The notes beneath the pieces are model-generated. The model searched no databases, was not told where the DNA came from, and saw nothing but the letters and a program-made list of their open reading frames with translations. From RI-153 sp963721725 (GTDB taxonomy: Bacteria; Chloroflexota; Anaerolineae; Caldilineales; Caldilineaceae): a DNA stretch of 64,000 nucleotides. A program made the translations under genes and the position numbers. Positions 27,646-35,765 of this stretch are shown piece by piece. The DNA lies in assembly GCA_963721725.1 (NCBI GenBank), contig CAVRLX010000009.1, forward strand, positions 124,001-188,000, written 5' to 3'. Each line of letters starts with the position of its first letter. Position 1 is the stretch's first letter.

Positions 27646-27981
27646 CTAGCCCTGCGTAACCGCCTTCTGTATCTGCTCCTGTGCCCAGGCGTTGAGGCTT
27701 TTCCCCTGTGCTTCGGCCACGGCGGCGGCTCTGGCGTGGAGGACAGGATCGATCCGCAACATCACCTTCCCAGAATAAGGCTTCTGTGGACTGCGTCCTA
27801 ATTTTTCACAACTTTCAAGATAATCATCCACCGCCTCTGTAAAGGCGGCGCGTAGTTCGTCCACAGAATCACCGTGAAAACCAACCACATCGCGGATGCC
27901 AGCCACATGGCCGACAAAGCAATTGTCTTCTTCACTATACTCGATGCGAGCGGTGTAACCGTTGTAGGTCATCATGTTCAT
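27646..27981 (-). CDS. hicB: HicB family antitoxin
   Basis: 111 residues. The N-terminal half is the HicB domain (YTARIEYSEEDNCFVGHVAGI, then GDSVDELRAAFTEAVDDYLE), a partially degraded RNase-H-like fold. The C-terminal half is a ribbon-helix-helix-type segment (GKVMLRIDPVLHARAAAVAEA, then KSLNAWAQEQI) for DNA binding and autoregulation. It overlaps the end of hicA by 4 bp (ATGA), so the toxin is translated first and the antitoxin is coupled to it. Confidence 0.92.
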   Translation of the reverse strand: MNMMTYNGYTARIEYSEEDNCFVGHVAGIRDVVGFHGDSVDELRAAFTEAVDDYLESCEKLGRSPQKPYSGKVMLRIDPVLHARAAAVAEAQGKSLNAWAQEQIQKAVTQG

Positions 27982-28232
27982 GGTTGAATGCCTGCCTCTG
28001 TTAAAAAGTCCCGTGCATCACGCACCTGGTAAGGTTTGGCCTCTTTGTGTGGATGCGGTCGATGAAAAGTAGCAATGACGCCGTTTAGCTCAAAGCGTAC
28101 ACGGGAGCCTCTTCCCTCAATGACCTGTGCATTGAGCGCTGTAAACAAAGCCTCAATGTCGCGCCAGGGTAAAGTGGCAGGTGTTGGCTTTGAAAAAATT
28201 GCTTCCAGGGTACGTTGATGAGCTACCTTCAT
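27978..28232 (-). CDS. hicA: HicA family mRNA interferase toxin
   Basis: 84 residues from the ATG at 28232 (MKVAHQRTLEAIFSKPTPAT). The HicA dsRBD-like core is clear: LPWRDIEALFTALNAQ, GRGSRVRFELNGVIATFHRP with the catalytic His, then PYQVRDARDFLTEAGI. The frame is open further upstream but that part overlaps the divergent kinase gene and is not HicA sequence. Only 36 bp separate it from the divergent kinase gene start. Confidence 0.9.
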   Translation of the reverse strand: MKVAHQRTLEAIFSKPTPATLPWRDIEALFTALNAQVIEGRGSRVRFELNGVIATFHRPHPHKEAKPYQVRDARDFLTEAGIQP

Positions 28233-28268
28233 GCTAAAAATGATAGCAGATCGTGATAGCATTAACAA

Positions 28269-29189
28269 GTGGATAATAGAACCCGATTCGAGCAAATCCT
28301 CCAACGCATCTACCCCCACAGCCGCCTGTTGCGGATCTGGCAACCCGCTGGCGGCGTCTCCGCCCAGGTGACGGCGCTGGAGATCCAACACCCCAACGGC
28401 GAAACGCAACGGCTGATCGTGCGCCAGCATGGCCCGCTCGATTTACAGCGCAATCCTCATATCGCCGCCGATGAATTCCGCTTGCTTCAAATTTTACACC
28501 GTGCCAATATCCGCGTACCCAAACCCGTCTATCTCGACCTCTCCTGTGAAAGCTTCCCCCAACCTGTGATTGTGATGGAATTTGTAGAAGGATCGGCGGA
28601 TTTTCAGCCCCAGCGGGTGGATGATGCCCTGGCGCAAATGGCGACAACGTTGGCGGCGATTCACCGGATCAGCGCAGTGCAGGTTGATTTGTCGTTTTTG
28701 CCCAAGATTGGGGGTAACATTAGCTCACGTCCAGCCCAACTCGACGATTCGCTGCGTGAAGGCGAGATTCGGGGCGCGGTGGAAACAGTTGGAGCGCCGC
28801 CACAACTCAACCCACTATCTCTGCTTCACGGCGACTTTTGGCCGGGCAATCTGCTCTGGCGGGATGAACAGCTTGTAGCGGTCATCGATTGGGAAGATGC
28901 CGCTGTGGGCGATCCGTTGGCAGATCTTGCCAACGCCCGGCTGGAAATTTTGTGGGCGTTGGGGCGTGAGGCAATGCACCTTTTCACCCAACACTATCAA
29001 GCCACAACCGCGCTTGATTTTCGTCCTCTGTCCTACTGGGATCTCTGTGCGGCACTGCGTCCGGCCTCGAAATTGGACGATTGGGGACTGGCTGCGGATG
29101 TGGAAAACGCCATGCGCGCCCAGCACGATTGGTTTGTAACCCAGGCGATTGCAAATTTATCCAACCTAAATGAGGAATCCCATGTCTGA
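28269..29189 (+). CDS. Aminoglycoside phosphotransferase (APH) family kinase
   Basis: 306 residues. The kinase core shows LLHGDFWPGNLLW (catalytic loop with HGD) and VIDWEDAAVGDPLADLAN (metal-binding Asp), with VIVMEFVEGSAD in the hinge region. APH-fold enzymes phosphorylate hydroxyl groups of antibiotics, choline, homoserine or sugars; this one cannot be assigned. It starts with GTG and overlaps the next acetyltransferase gene, so the two are co-translated. Confidence 0.85.
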   Translation: MDNRTRFEQILQRIYPHSRLLRIWQPAGGVSAQVTALEIQHPNGETQRLIVRQHGPLDLQRNPHIAADEFRLLQILHRANIRVPKPVYLDLSCESFPQPVIVMEFVEGSADFQPQRVDDALAQMATTLAAIHRISAVQVDLSFLPKIGGNISSRPAQLDDSLREGEIRGAVETVGAPPQLNPLSLLHGDFWPGNLLWRDEQLVAVIDWEDAAVGDPLADLANARLEILWALGREAMHLFTQHYQATTALDFRPLSYWDLCAALRPASKLDDWGLAADVENAMRAQHDWFVTQAIANLSNLNEESHV

Positions 29190-29715
29190 AACTGTGACCA
29201 TACTTGAAACCGACCGGCTGCAACTACGCCGACTGGTGATCGACGATCTGCCCGCGCTCTTTGCGCTCTACCGTGACCCGGAGATTCGTCGCTATTTTCC
29301 CGAAGGCACGCTTACATTGGATGAAACCCAAGAGGAATTGGAGTGGTTTCTCAACGGCCACCCGCGCCACCCCGAACTGGGGCTGTGGGCGACGATCCAC
29401 AAAGAGAGCGGAGCGTTTATCGGGCGCTGTGGGTTGTTGCCGTGGACAATTGAAGGGATGTTTGAAGTAGAAGTCGCCTATTTGCTGGATAAAGCCTGGT
29501 GGGGGCAAGGGCTGGCAAGTGAGGCCGGGCGGGCCATTGTAGACTATGCCTTTAACACGTTGCAACGAGATCGCCTGATCTGTCTCATCGACCCTGACAA
29601 CCGGGCATCGCGGCGCGTGGCTGAGAAAATCGGCATGACTCTGGAACAGGAAATTGACTTTGAAGGCCCTACAGTAATCTATGCCATTCACAAAACAGAA
29701 GACGAAACCACATGA
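29182..29715 (+). CDS. GNAT family N-acetyltransferase (RimJ/RimL type)
   Basis: 177 residues starting MSETVTILETDRLQLRRLVI. The acetyl-CoA-binding loop is KAWWGQGLASEAGRAIVDY and the late motif IDPDNRASRRVAEKIGM is typical of RimJ/RimL-like enzymes, which acetylate protein N-termini or small amines. I chose the ATG at 29182 rather than 29170 because GAGGAATCCC lies just before it. It overlaps the APH-type gene upstream by 8 bp. Confidence 0.87.
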   Translation: MSETVTILETDRLQLRRLVIDDLPALFALYRDPEIRRYFPEGTLTLDETQEELEWFLNGHPRHPELGLWATIHKESGAFIGRCGLLPWTIEGMFEVEVAYLLDKAWWGQGLASEAGRAIVDYAFNTLQRDRLICLIDPDNRASRRVAEKIGMTLEQEIDFEGPTVIYAIHKTEDETT

Positions 29716-29939
29716 CCATTCACTTGATGGCCGTGGAATTCGCCGAGATTCGCGCAGATGTGCAGCGCCACCTGTCGACTTTGCCCTCGCGCATCGATTC
29801 ATTTCTCGAATATCCAGACTGCCGCCAGAAAGAACTACACCCCATCGCGGGCTGCTGGTATTACAACCACAACTCGAAGAAAACGCTTGAGCGGGCGGGG
29901 ATGGTTACGCAGACGCGGCTACTGAAAGTAGACTACTAA
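29712..29939 (+). CDS. Small hypothetical protein coupled to the acetyltransferase
   Basis: 75 residues starting MTIHLMAVEFAEIRADVQRH, containing PDCRQKELHPIAGCWYYNHN. It starts at an ATGA overlap with the acetyltransferase stop. The overlap and good composition support a real gene; I do not recognise the family. A hairpin follows 1 bp after its end. Confidence 0.6.
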   Translation: MTIHLMAVEFAEIRADVQRHLSTLPSRIDSFLEYPDCRQKELHPIAGCWYYNHNSKKTLERAGMVTQTRLLKVDY

Positions 29940-29976
29940 ACGAGTAAGGAGTAAAGGGCATATACTCCTTACTCGT
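29940..29976. terminator. Hairpin between convergent genes
   Basis: 14-bp stem ACGAGTAAGGAGTA / TACTCCTTACTCGT with a short loop, followed by a second TACTCCTTAC unit. It lies between the small protein gene and the ABC exporter gene, which converge. There is no strong U-tract, so it is either a weak terminator or a repeat. Confidence 0.55.
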
Positions 29977-29988
29977 TACTCCTTACGC

Positions 29989-31779
29989 TCAGTCCGCCGC
30001 CACAGCCTCGGCCTTGTTCCGCTTTCGCAGTGTAAAGACCGATTCGGAGCGGGCTTGCACGCCGTTGAGATGACGGTATACGCCGTCCTGTGCCATGAGT
30101 TCGTCATGTGTGCCCTGTTCGGCGATACCCTGGCCGCGCAACACCACAATCTGATCGGCGTTGCGAATCGTGGAGAGGCGATGGGCGATGATCAACGTCG
30201 TGCGCCCCACCATCAGCCGCTCCAGCGCCTGTTGGATCAGCATCTCGGTTTCCGTATCCACCGACGACGTAGCCTCGTCCAAAATCAGGATCGGCGCATC
30301 TTTGAGTACAGCCCGTGCAATTGCTAACCGCTGCTTCTGCCCACCCGACAGCTTCACCCCGCGCTCGCCAATCAGCGTATCATAGCCCTCTGGCAGCTTA
30401 TCAATAAACTCCTCGGCATTGGCGATCTGCGCCGCCTTGCGCATCTCCTCTTCCGACGCCCCTGGTCGCCCAAAGAGGATGTTGTCGCGCACCGTGCCGT
30501 GGAAGAGGAAAACATCTTGCAGCACAATGCTGATCTGTTGGCGCAGGCTATGCAGCGTGAGATCGCGAATGTCATGCCCATCCAGGGTAATACGCCCTTC
30601 GCTCACGTCATAAAAGCGCGGGATCAAACTGGCAAGCGTGGTCTTGCCCACACCTGTCGGGCCAACCAGCGCCACCACGGAACTTGCGGGAATATCCAGA
30701 TCGATGTCCTCCAACACAGGCTGGCCGGGCAGATAGGCAAAAGCCACGTTTTCAAAACGCAGCGCACCGTTGGCCCGCCCCTGGTATTCTACCGCAGTGG
30801 CGGTATCGGCAATGTCCGGCTCTTCGTCCAGCAGTTCGGCCACACGCTCGGCCCCGGCCAGCGATTCCTGCACCTGTTCCCAGGCGCTGCTCAGATGGCG
30901 CACCGGCTGATAGAACATCTCTAAATAGAGGAAGAACGCCACCAGATCCTCGATGGGCAATTGGCCGCTTAGGGCCATACGCCCGCCAAAGTAGATCACC
31001 ACGATCAGCCCCAAGGCCGACGAAAAGTTAATAAATGGCTCAAAGGTTGCCATCATTTTGAGGGCATAGAGCAGCGAATCTTTGTAATTGTTAATACGCG
31101 TGCTAATGCGGCTGGCCTCGGCCTCTTCGCGGGTGAAGGTCTTGATCTCGCGAATGCCAGAAAGGTTGTCCTGCAAGATGGCGTTGAGTTCGCCCAATTC
31201 CTTTTGGCGCACCCGGAAAGCCGGGCGCACGTAATAAGCAAAGCCGCGCATGGCAATGATGATTAACGGAATCGGGATCAACGTCAGCGCCATCAGCGGC
31301 GGACTCATGAGGAAAAGCATAATGCTGACGCCCACCAGGGTAAGCACGTTGACCAGCACTTCCGGCACGGCATGGGCAATCAGTTTTTCCAGGAGATCCG
31401 AGTCATTGACCATGCGCGACATCAACTGACCGGTCTGTTTGTCCTCATAAAAGCGCATGGACATGCGTTGCAAATGGCGATAGACGGCCTGGCGCACATC
31501 GGCCACCACGCCCCAGCCAGCCACATGCGCCATGTAGCTACGCAGAAATTCCAGGCCAGCACGGGCTATATAAATAGAGAGCGCCAGCAGCGCCAGCCGG
31601 GTTACAAAGCCCGCCGATACAGGCATGGTTTCCTGCGTGCGCACCGCGCCGATTAGCTCGCGGATGATCCACGGGGCCAACAACTGCACCCCCACCAGCG
31701 CCGTCATGCTAAAGATCGTGATCAGCAGCGGTCCCCGATAGTTGCGGGCAAAAAGCAAAAACTGTTTCAAAATTTTCAT
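29989..31779 (-). CDS. ABC exporter, fused permease and ATPase (MsbA/LmrA type)
   Basis: 596 residues from the ATG at 31779. Six membrane helices (about residues 15-310) precede the ATPase with Walker A GPTGVGKTT, Q-loop ISIVLQDVFLFHGTV, signature LSGGQKQR, Walker B ILILDEATSSVD and switch AHRLSTIRNADQI. It should work as a homodimer exporting lipids, peptides or drugs. The upstream 16 codons of open frame are ignored because the first helix pattern (MKILKQFLLFARNYRG) matches family starts. No neighbouring partner half-transporter is present. Confidence 0.92.
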   Translation of the reverse strand: MKILKQFLLFARNYRGPLLITIFSMTALVGVQLLAPWIIRELIGAVRTQETMPVSAGFVTRLALLALSIYIARAGLEFLRSYMAHVAGWGVVADVRQAVYRHLQRMSMRFYEDKQTGQLMSRMVNDSDLLEKLIAHAVPEVLVNVLTLVGVSIMLFLMSPPLMALTLIPIPLIIIAMRGFAYYVRPAFRVRQKELGELNAILQDNLSGIREIKTFTREEAEASRISTRINNYKDSLLYALKMMATFEPFINFSSALGLIVVIYFGGRMALSGQLPIEDLVAFFLYLEMFYQPVRHLSSAWEQVQESLAGAERVAELLDEEPDIADTATAVEYQGRANGALRFENVAFAYLPGQPVLEDIDLDIPASSVVALVGPTGVGKTTLASLIPRFYDVSEGRITLDGHDIRDLTLHSLRQQISIVLQDVFLFHGTVRDNILFGRPGASEEEMRKAAQIANAEEFIDKLPEGYDTLIGERGVKLSGGQKQRLAIARAVLKDAPILILDEATSSVDTETEMLIQQALERLMVGRTTLIIAHRLSTIRNADQIVVLRGQGIAEQGTHDELMAQDGVYRHLNGVQARSESVFTLRKRNKAEAVAAD

Positions 31780-31919
31780 GGCAAGGTTTCCAAAACGAAT
31801 AGATATAATACGACAACAAAGCAGCATCCAGCCGTTACCATACTGGATGCCATGCCCTTTGTCTGGAGGAGGTTTACCGGTTTAGAAATTTTAACGGAAA
31901 AAGATTGAATTGTCGAATC

Positions 31920-32060
31920 GAGCAGAATTTCAACGCAGCGCGCGCAGAGAATTTCAGAATGGAATGCAGATGACGCAGATGTCAGAAGTTTCTTTCAGAT
32001 CTGCGAAAATCCGTTCAATCTGCGTCATCTGCGTTCCATTTTATCTGCGCGCGCCGCCGT
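31920..32060. repeat. ATCTGCGTCATCTGCGTT-type dispersed repeat
   Basis: Contains GGAATGCAGATGACGCAGAT and, about 50 bp on, its inverse ending ATCTGCGTCATCTGCGTTCC. Together they can form a long imperfect stem. Related sequence occurs at 43022-43100 (plus strand) and, diverged, at 23848-23930 and 35450-35540. It sits at the 3' side of the RraA-like gene. The gap from 31780 to 31919 holds nothing I recognise. Confidence 0.65.
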
Positions 32061-32066
32061 GAATCT

Positions 32067-32800
32067 CTAAATGCCTCGGTTTTTGCGCCACTGCTCGAAT
32101 TCGGCCAGGGTCTCTTCGTTGGGGGGATAGACGCCGAGTATACTCGACCCACTGTCGATCTTCTCTTGGATGAACTCTTCGCGAATCTCCTGTTCATAGG
32201 CGGCGTGGGCCACCTCTTCGGCCATCTTCGCCGGGATCACCACTACGCCCTCGGCATCCCCCACAATCACATCGCCGGGGATCACCGCCACCCCTGCGCA
32301 ACCAATCGGCACTTGCACTTCCACGGGGTGGTGGGCAATAAACGAGGTGTTGGCGTGGGGCGCTTTGATGTAGCTGGGCAGATCCAACTCCTTGAATCCA
32401 GGGGTGTCGCGCAGCGCCCCGTCGGTGACCAACCCCGCTGCGCCGCGCAAGGTAATGCGCGTGCCCAAAATATGGCCGAGAGTGGCTCCGGTGCTCACGT
32501 CGCCGCGGGCGTCGATGATCAGTACGTCGTCGGGACCGACGGTTTCTACGGCCAGCCGCTGCACGTTTTTGGTATTGTCATAAAGTTCGTCGGCCAGATC
32601 CTCGCGGGCAGGGATATAGCGCAACGTAAAGGCATAGCCCACCATGCGCAGATCCGGGCGCAGCGGGTAGATCCCGGCCAAAAATGTATTGCGCAGCCCG
32701 CGCTTGTTTAACTGGCTGGTCAACGTGGCTGTGGAAACGCTTTTGAGCCGGGCAACAGCACCCTCGCTCAGGGTGTGGGTGGCGGATTGATCTGGGACAT
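32067..32800 (-). CDS. RraA-like protein (HMG/CHA aldolase or dimethylmenaquinone methyltransferase-like family)
   Basis: About 244 residues of the RraA fold. Motifs are YTNRGL-like NKRGLRNTFL, DVLIIDARGDVSTGATLGHILG, AAGLVTDGALRDT and VAVIPGDVIVGDAEGVVVIP. Members include 4-hydroxy-4-methyl-2-oxoglutarate aldolases, and the RNase E inhibitor RraA, for which there is no reason here. The likely start is the ATG at 32800 behind AAGGAG, but this is one frame off from the family sequence. One C missing near 32778 would join them. An in-frame upstream ATG at 32858 lacks a ribosome site. Paired with the enolase-superfamily gene, it suggests sugar-acid breakdown to a keto acid and aldol cleavage. 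Confidence 0.78.
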
Positions 32801-32837
32801 GAATGCTCCTTGTTGTGTATCTTTGAATGGTTAGTCC

Positions 32838-32865
32838 GTGTTGCGTGCTCCGTGTCACGCAACAC
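32838..32865. repeat. GTGTTGCGTG hairpin
   Basis: Perfect stem GTGTTGCGTG / CACGCAACAC with an 8-nt loop, between two genes of the same operon. Similar GTTGCGTGT sequence is used in the terminator at 10100-10146. Confidence 0.5.
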
Positions 32866-32876
32866 GTAACACGCTC

Positions 32877-34010
32877 CTACTTCAGCCACTTATCGCGCCC
32901 ATACCTAGCCTGCACATAGACATACTCCTCCATCTTCGGGTCCGACACGTTGCCCTCCGATGGATAGTGGGCGATGGCATCCTCGACAATATCAATACCC
33001 AGACCGGGCGTGTTTGGTACGAGAATAAAGCCCCGTTCGATCTGTGGCTGCGGCTCCATCACTTCGTAGCGCTGGGGCACGTCGTCCGCGCGGTGTTCCA
33101 AAATGTGGAAGTTGGGCAGCGTCGCCAGCAAATGAACCGCTGCCATCTCGGCCACTGGTCCCAACGAACCATCGTGGGGGGCAAAGCCGATACCGTGGGC
33201 TTCGGCCATAGCCGCCTGTTTCTTCATCTGCAACAGACCACCCGCGCGGCCTGTGTCGGGCTGTACTACGTCCACCAACTCCCGCTCGATTAACTCGCGC
33301 AGGCCGTAGATATTGGCGTGGCGCTCCCCCGCGGCCAGGGGAATATCCACATGATGGCGCACGCGTGCAATGCTCTCAATGCTGTCCGGGGCCACAGGAT
33401 CTTCGTAAAAAAGCAGGTTGAACTCTTCTAACGCCTTGCCCAGACTGATGGCATCGGCCACCGTGAGCCAGGGCGGGCCGTGGACGTCGGCCATAATATC
33501 CATTTCCGCGCCCACGGCCTCGCGAATGGCGCGCACACTCTGCAACGGATCGACCACGCCGCCGGTTTTGACGCCGGTGATGCCGCGCTCTTTCAACTCG
33601 AGCGCCCGCTCTGCCGTGTGGCCGTGGGCATAGATGCGGATTTTGTCGCGGATCTTGCCGCCCAGCAATTCATAGACCGGCACGCCCAGCGCCTTGCCTT
33701 TAATGTCCCACAGCGCCATTTCAATGCCGGTGAGCGCGCCGCCGCCCACAATGCCGGTCATGCCGTGGCCCATCATGGCGATGTACATTTTCTGCCACAG
33801 CTTCTCAATTTCGAAGGGGTTTTCACCAATCAGAATGTGGGTGAGATCCTTGATCGCCGTCTCCACAACCCGCGGCCAGCCCGATGCCTCGCCCACGCCA
33901 TAGATGCCCTCATCGGTGAAAACCTTGACAAACAGCCAGTTGCGCTGTTTCCAGCCGCCGCCGTCCACGCCGGCGTGCATCAGGTAGGTACGGATTTCGG
34001 TGATTTTCAT
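32877..34010 (-). CDS. Mandelate racemase/muconate lactonizing enzyme family (galactonate dehydratase-like)
   Basis: 377-residue enolase-superfamily enzyme, probably a sugar-acid dehydratase. The capping domain is N-terminal (MKITEIRTYLMHAG), then the barrel with LTGIEMALWDIKGKALGVPV. Metal ligands are visible as D in IMADVHGPPW, E in LLFYEDPVAPD and E in AAGERHANIYG. The general base is the His of FAPHDGSLGPV. The motifs resemble D-galactonate and related dehydratases. It lies just upstream (on the minus strand) of the RraA-like gene with a gap of about 75 bp, consistent with a dehydratase-aldolase pair. Confidence 0.88.
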   Translation of the reverse strand: MKITEIRTYLMHAGVDGGGWKQRNWLFVKVFTDEGIYGVGEASGWPRVVETAIKDLTHILIGENPFEIEKLWQKMYIAMMGHGMTGIVGGGALTGIEMALWDIKGKALGVPVYELLGGKIRDKIRIYAHGHTAERALELKERGITGVKTGGVVDPLQSVRAIREAVGAEMDIMADVHGPPWLTVADAISLGKALEEFNLLFYEDPVAPDSIESIARVRHHVDIPLAAGERHANIYGLRELIERELVDVVQPDTGRAGGLLQMKKQAAMAEAHGIGFAPHDGSLGPVAEMAAVHLLATLPNFHILEHRADDVPQRYEVMEPQPQIERGFILVPNTPGLGIDIVEDAIAHYPSEGNVSDPKMEEYVYVQARYGRDKWLK

Positions 34011-34121
34011 GGGGTGTCCTTGTATGGTGGTGGGTGAAATAGACGATAGACAGAAGACGAAAGACGAAGTTCAGGGTTCGTCTTTTATCTTCGCCCTCCG
34101 TCCGTTAAACGTCAATGCTGT

Positions 34122-34330
34122 TTATGCATACCAACATTCCGACAACACATCTCGCTCTAGCTCAAAAAGCTCAGCGAGAATGGCGTCGGCGTCGGAATTG
34201 ACAATGGGATCAACAAACATGGCCCGGCGCAACAGCGTGCGGTCGCACTTGACCACGGCTTCTGCGGTGAGTTCATGGGTATCGAGCACCGTCTGTTGCA
34301 GGCCCAGCAGCCCGCGGTTTGAATGGTCAT
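34122..34330 (-). pseudogene. Fragment of a GH4 glycosidase: start codon joined to C-terminal end
   Basis: A strong ribosome site and ATG (first base at 34330, behind GAAAGGAG) encodes MTIQ. After a change of frame this runs into NRGLLGLQQTVLDTHELTAE and ends DADAILAELFELERDVLSEC, which resembles the helical C-terminus of GH4 enzymes (LQQ...ELTAEAVV...DPIVNS...). The catalytic and NAD-binding parts are absent. The simplest reading is a GH4 gene that lost its middle by deletion. I do not expect a functional product. Confidence 0.55.
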
Positions 34331-34454
34331 GCGGTCTCCTTTCGTAATGCGCGGCTTGGGTGGGTGTGCTAGAATTGAAACGCAGTGTACGCGAGAGTGA
34401 GAGTAACAGCAAAGCGGCGGCAATCTTAACACCACTGGAAGGACAAACATTATC

Positions 34455-34703
34455 ATGCAACTTGTCATTGACTATCCAGCGCACCTACCCGATCTGCTGC
34501 AACAAAGCCGTACTGAATTTGAAAACGAAGCCAGAATGGCGATGGCGGTGAAACTCTTTGAAATGAAGCGCATCTCATCCGGGACTGCCGCACAACTCGT
34601 GAGCATGGATCGAGTTTCGTTTCTGCTCAATTTACATCGCTACAATGTTGCTATGATCGATCTGGACGAAGAGGATCTACAATCGGATCTGCTACATGCC
34701 TGA
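34455..34703 (+). CDS. UPF0175 family antitoxin-like protein
   Basis: 82 residues beginning MQLVIDYPAHLPDLLQQSRT, with AVKLFEMKRISSGTAAQLVS and MDRVSFLLNLHRYNV, which is the UPF0175 pattern of a short helix-turn-helix protein. UPF0175 genes are usually paired with DUF3368 PIN-like genes, as here, where they overlap by 8 bp. It probably represses the pair and neutralises the toxin. Confidence 0.85.
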   Translation: MQLVIDYPAHLPDLLQQSRTEFENEARMAMAVKLFEMKRISSGTAAQLVSMDRVSFLLNLHRYNVAMIDLDEEDLQSDLLHA

Positions 34704-35076
34704 GACTGAAGAGATTGTTATCAACACCGGTCCAATTTTGGCGCTTGTCGCTGCTTTGGGTAGTCTGGATGTGCTACGCATGTACCGCCGCGTGGTTGTG
34801 CCGTTGGAAGTGGGCCAGGAGATTCGGGCTGGCGGCGGAACTGGACTTGCTGTTGATGAGTTTGAGAAAGCATCCTGGCTGCAGAAACGGGCAGCGAAAG
34901 TAGCTGTCGCGTCGTTTCTGCAAAATACGCTTGATCGAGGTGAAGCGGCAGTCATTCAAGTTGCTCTTGACGAACCAATTCAAACGGTCTGCATCTCTCA
35001 ATTGACTACGTCAAACCTCATTTTTTCCACCCGCCCCAACGCACGTGCAATGCCACCGCGCACAAAATTACTATAG
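34696..35076 (+). CDS. DUF3368 PIN-like toxin, C-terminally truncated
   Basis: 126 residues. The N-terminus EEIVINTGPILALVAAL and the middle LDRGEAAVIQVALDE match DUF3368. The family continues after VCI with an Asp-rich active-site strand (usually DE followed by a helix) and about 40 more residues. Here it changes to SQLTTSNLIFSTRPN and stops inside the 3' end of the convergent TPR gene. A deletion or insertion has replaced the end, so the nuclease is probably dead while the antitoxin remains. Confidence 0.75.
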   Translation: MPETEEIVINTGPILALVAALGSLDVLRMYRRVVVPLEVGQEIRAGGGTGLAVDEFEKASWLQKRAAKVAVASFLQNTLDRGEAAVIQVALDEPIQTVCISQLTTSNLIFSTRPNARAMPPRTKLL

Positions 35077-35441
35077 GGATCGTCCTCGGGCAGGGCTTTC
35101 ACACTATCGGCAGCCCGTTCATAGAAACGGCGGGCGGCGCTGGGATCACCCGTCACCTCGTGCGAGTGGCCCAGGTTAAGATAGAGCGAAGGCAGCAGCA
35201 CCGTCACCCGCTCATCGGGAACCGCCTCGGCCTGCGCCACCGCCACCCGATTCCAATGCAGCGTATCGGCATCCGTTGGCTGATGGCGGGCCACGTAGTG
35301 CGCGGCAATCGCCGCTTCGTAGCCGTCCGCGCTGGTGGACCACGCCTGCATAAAGAGTGCCAATGCATCTGCTTTGCGCCCTTCCCCCTCGGCCTGCATC
35401 CCTTCGCCACAGAGTCTCACCACAGGGTTGTCCAGATCCAT
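34998..35441 (-). CDS. Tetratricopeptide-repeat protein
   Basis: 147 residues from the ATG at 35441 behind GGGAGGAATAGCC. It begins MDLDNPVVRLCGEGMQAEGE and contains two TPR-like helix pairs (GRKADALALFMQAWSTSADG, then PSLYLNLGHSHEVTGDPSAA). It probably binds a protein partner. The gene overlaps the truncated DUF3368 gene by 79 bp tail to tail, so one end is likely a recombination junction. Confidence 0.75.
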   Translation of the reverse strand: MDLDNPVVRLCGEGMQAEGEGRKADALALFMQAWSTSADGYEAAIAAHYVARHQPTDADTLHWNRVAVAQAEAVPDERVTVLLPSLYLNLGHSHEVTGDPSAARRFYERAADSVKALPEDDPYSNFVRGGIARALGRVEKMRFDVVN

Positions 35442-35449
35442 GGCTATTC

Positions 35450-35540
35450 CTCCCAGAATAGAACGCGGATGAAACGGATCGGGCAGATGAAACGGCTTTT
35501 TCTGGCAGATCGGTTGAGAGCCGCTCAATCTGTCCAAATA
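35450..35540. repeat. Diverged AGAACGCGGATGAAACGGAT-type repeat
   Basis: Contains AGAATAGAACGCGGATGAAA and GATCGGTTGAGAGCCGCTCA with a short palindrome in the second part. Similar vocabulary (CGGATGA...CAGAT, TTGAGCC, TCTGCG) occurs in the repeat at 43022-43100. Confidence 0.45.
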
Positions 35541-35569
35541 GAGGGTGCAATTCAAGGTAGGGGCAACAG

Positions 35570-35649
35570 AAGTGCCGGGGACTTGCCGCACGGGAAAGGA
35601 GATGATTTCGCCACTCCCATCGACGCCCACCCTGAAGTCCCCGGCACTT
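35570..35649. repeat. Inverted repeat, MITE-like
   Basis: Perfect 15-bp inverted arms AAGTGCCGGGGACTT (35570-35584) and AAGTCCCCGGCACTT (35635-35649) enclose 50 bp and are followed by TTT. It could be a small non-autonomous element or a terminator. There is no open frame inside and no transposase nearby. Confidence 0.55.
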
Positions 35650-35765
35650 TTTAGCGATTCGTCCCCATTCTCAATGACACCCCAAATAAAACCTCGTTGA
35701 TTAGGGATGGTTTCTGCGGTATAGTTGCTCTAACTGTATTGATATTGAAAGGGAAAGCGTCGCCC

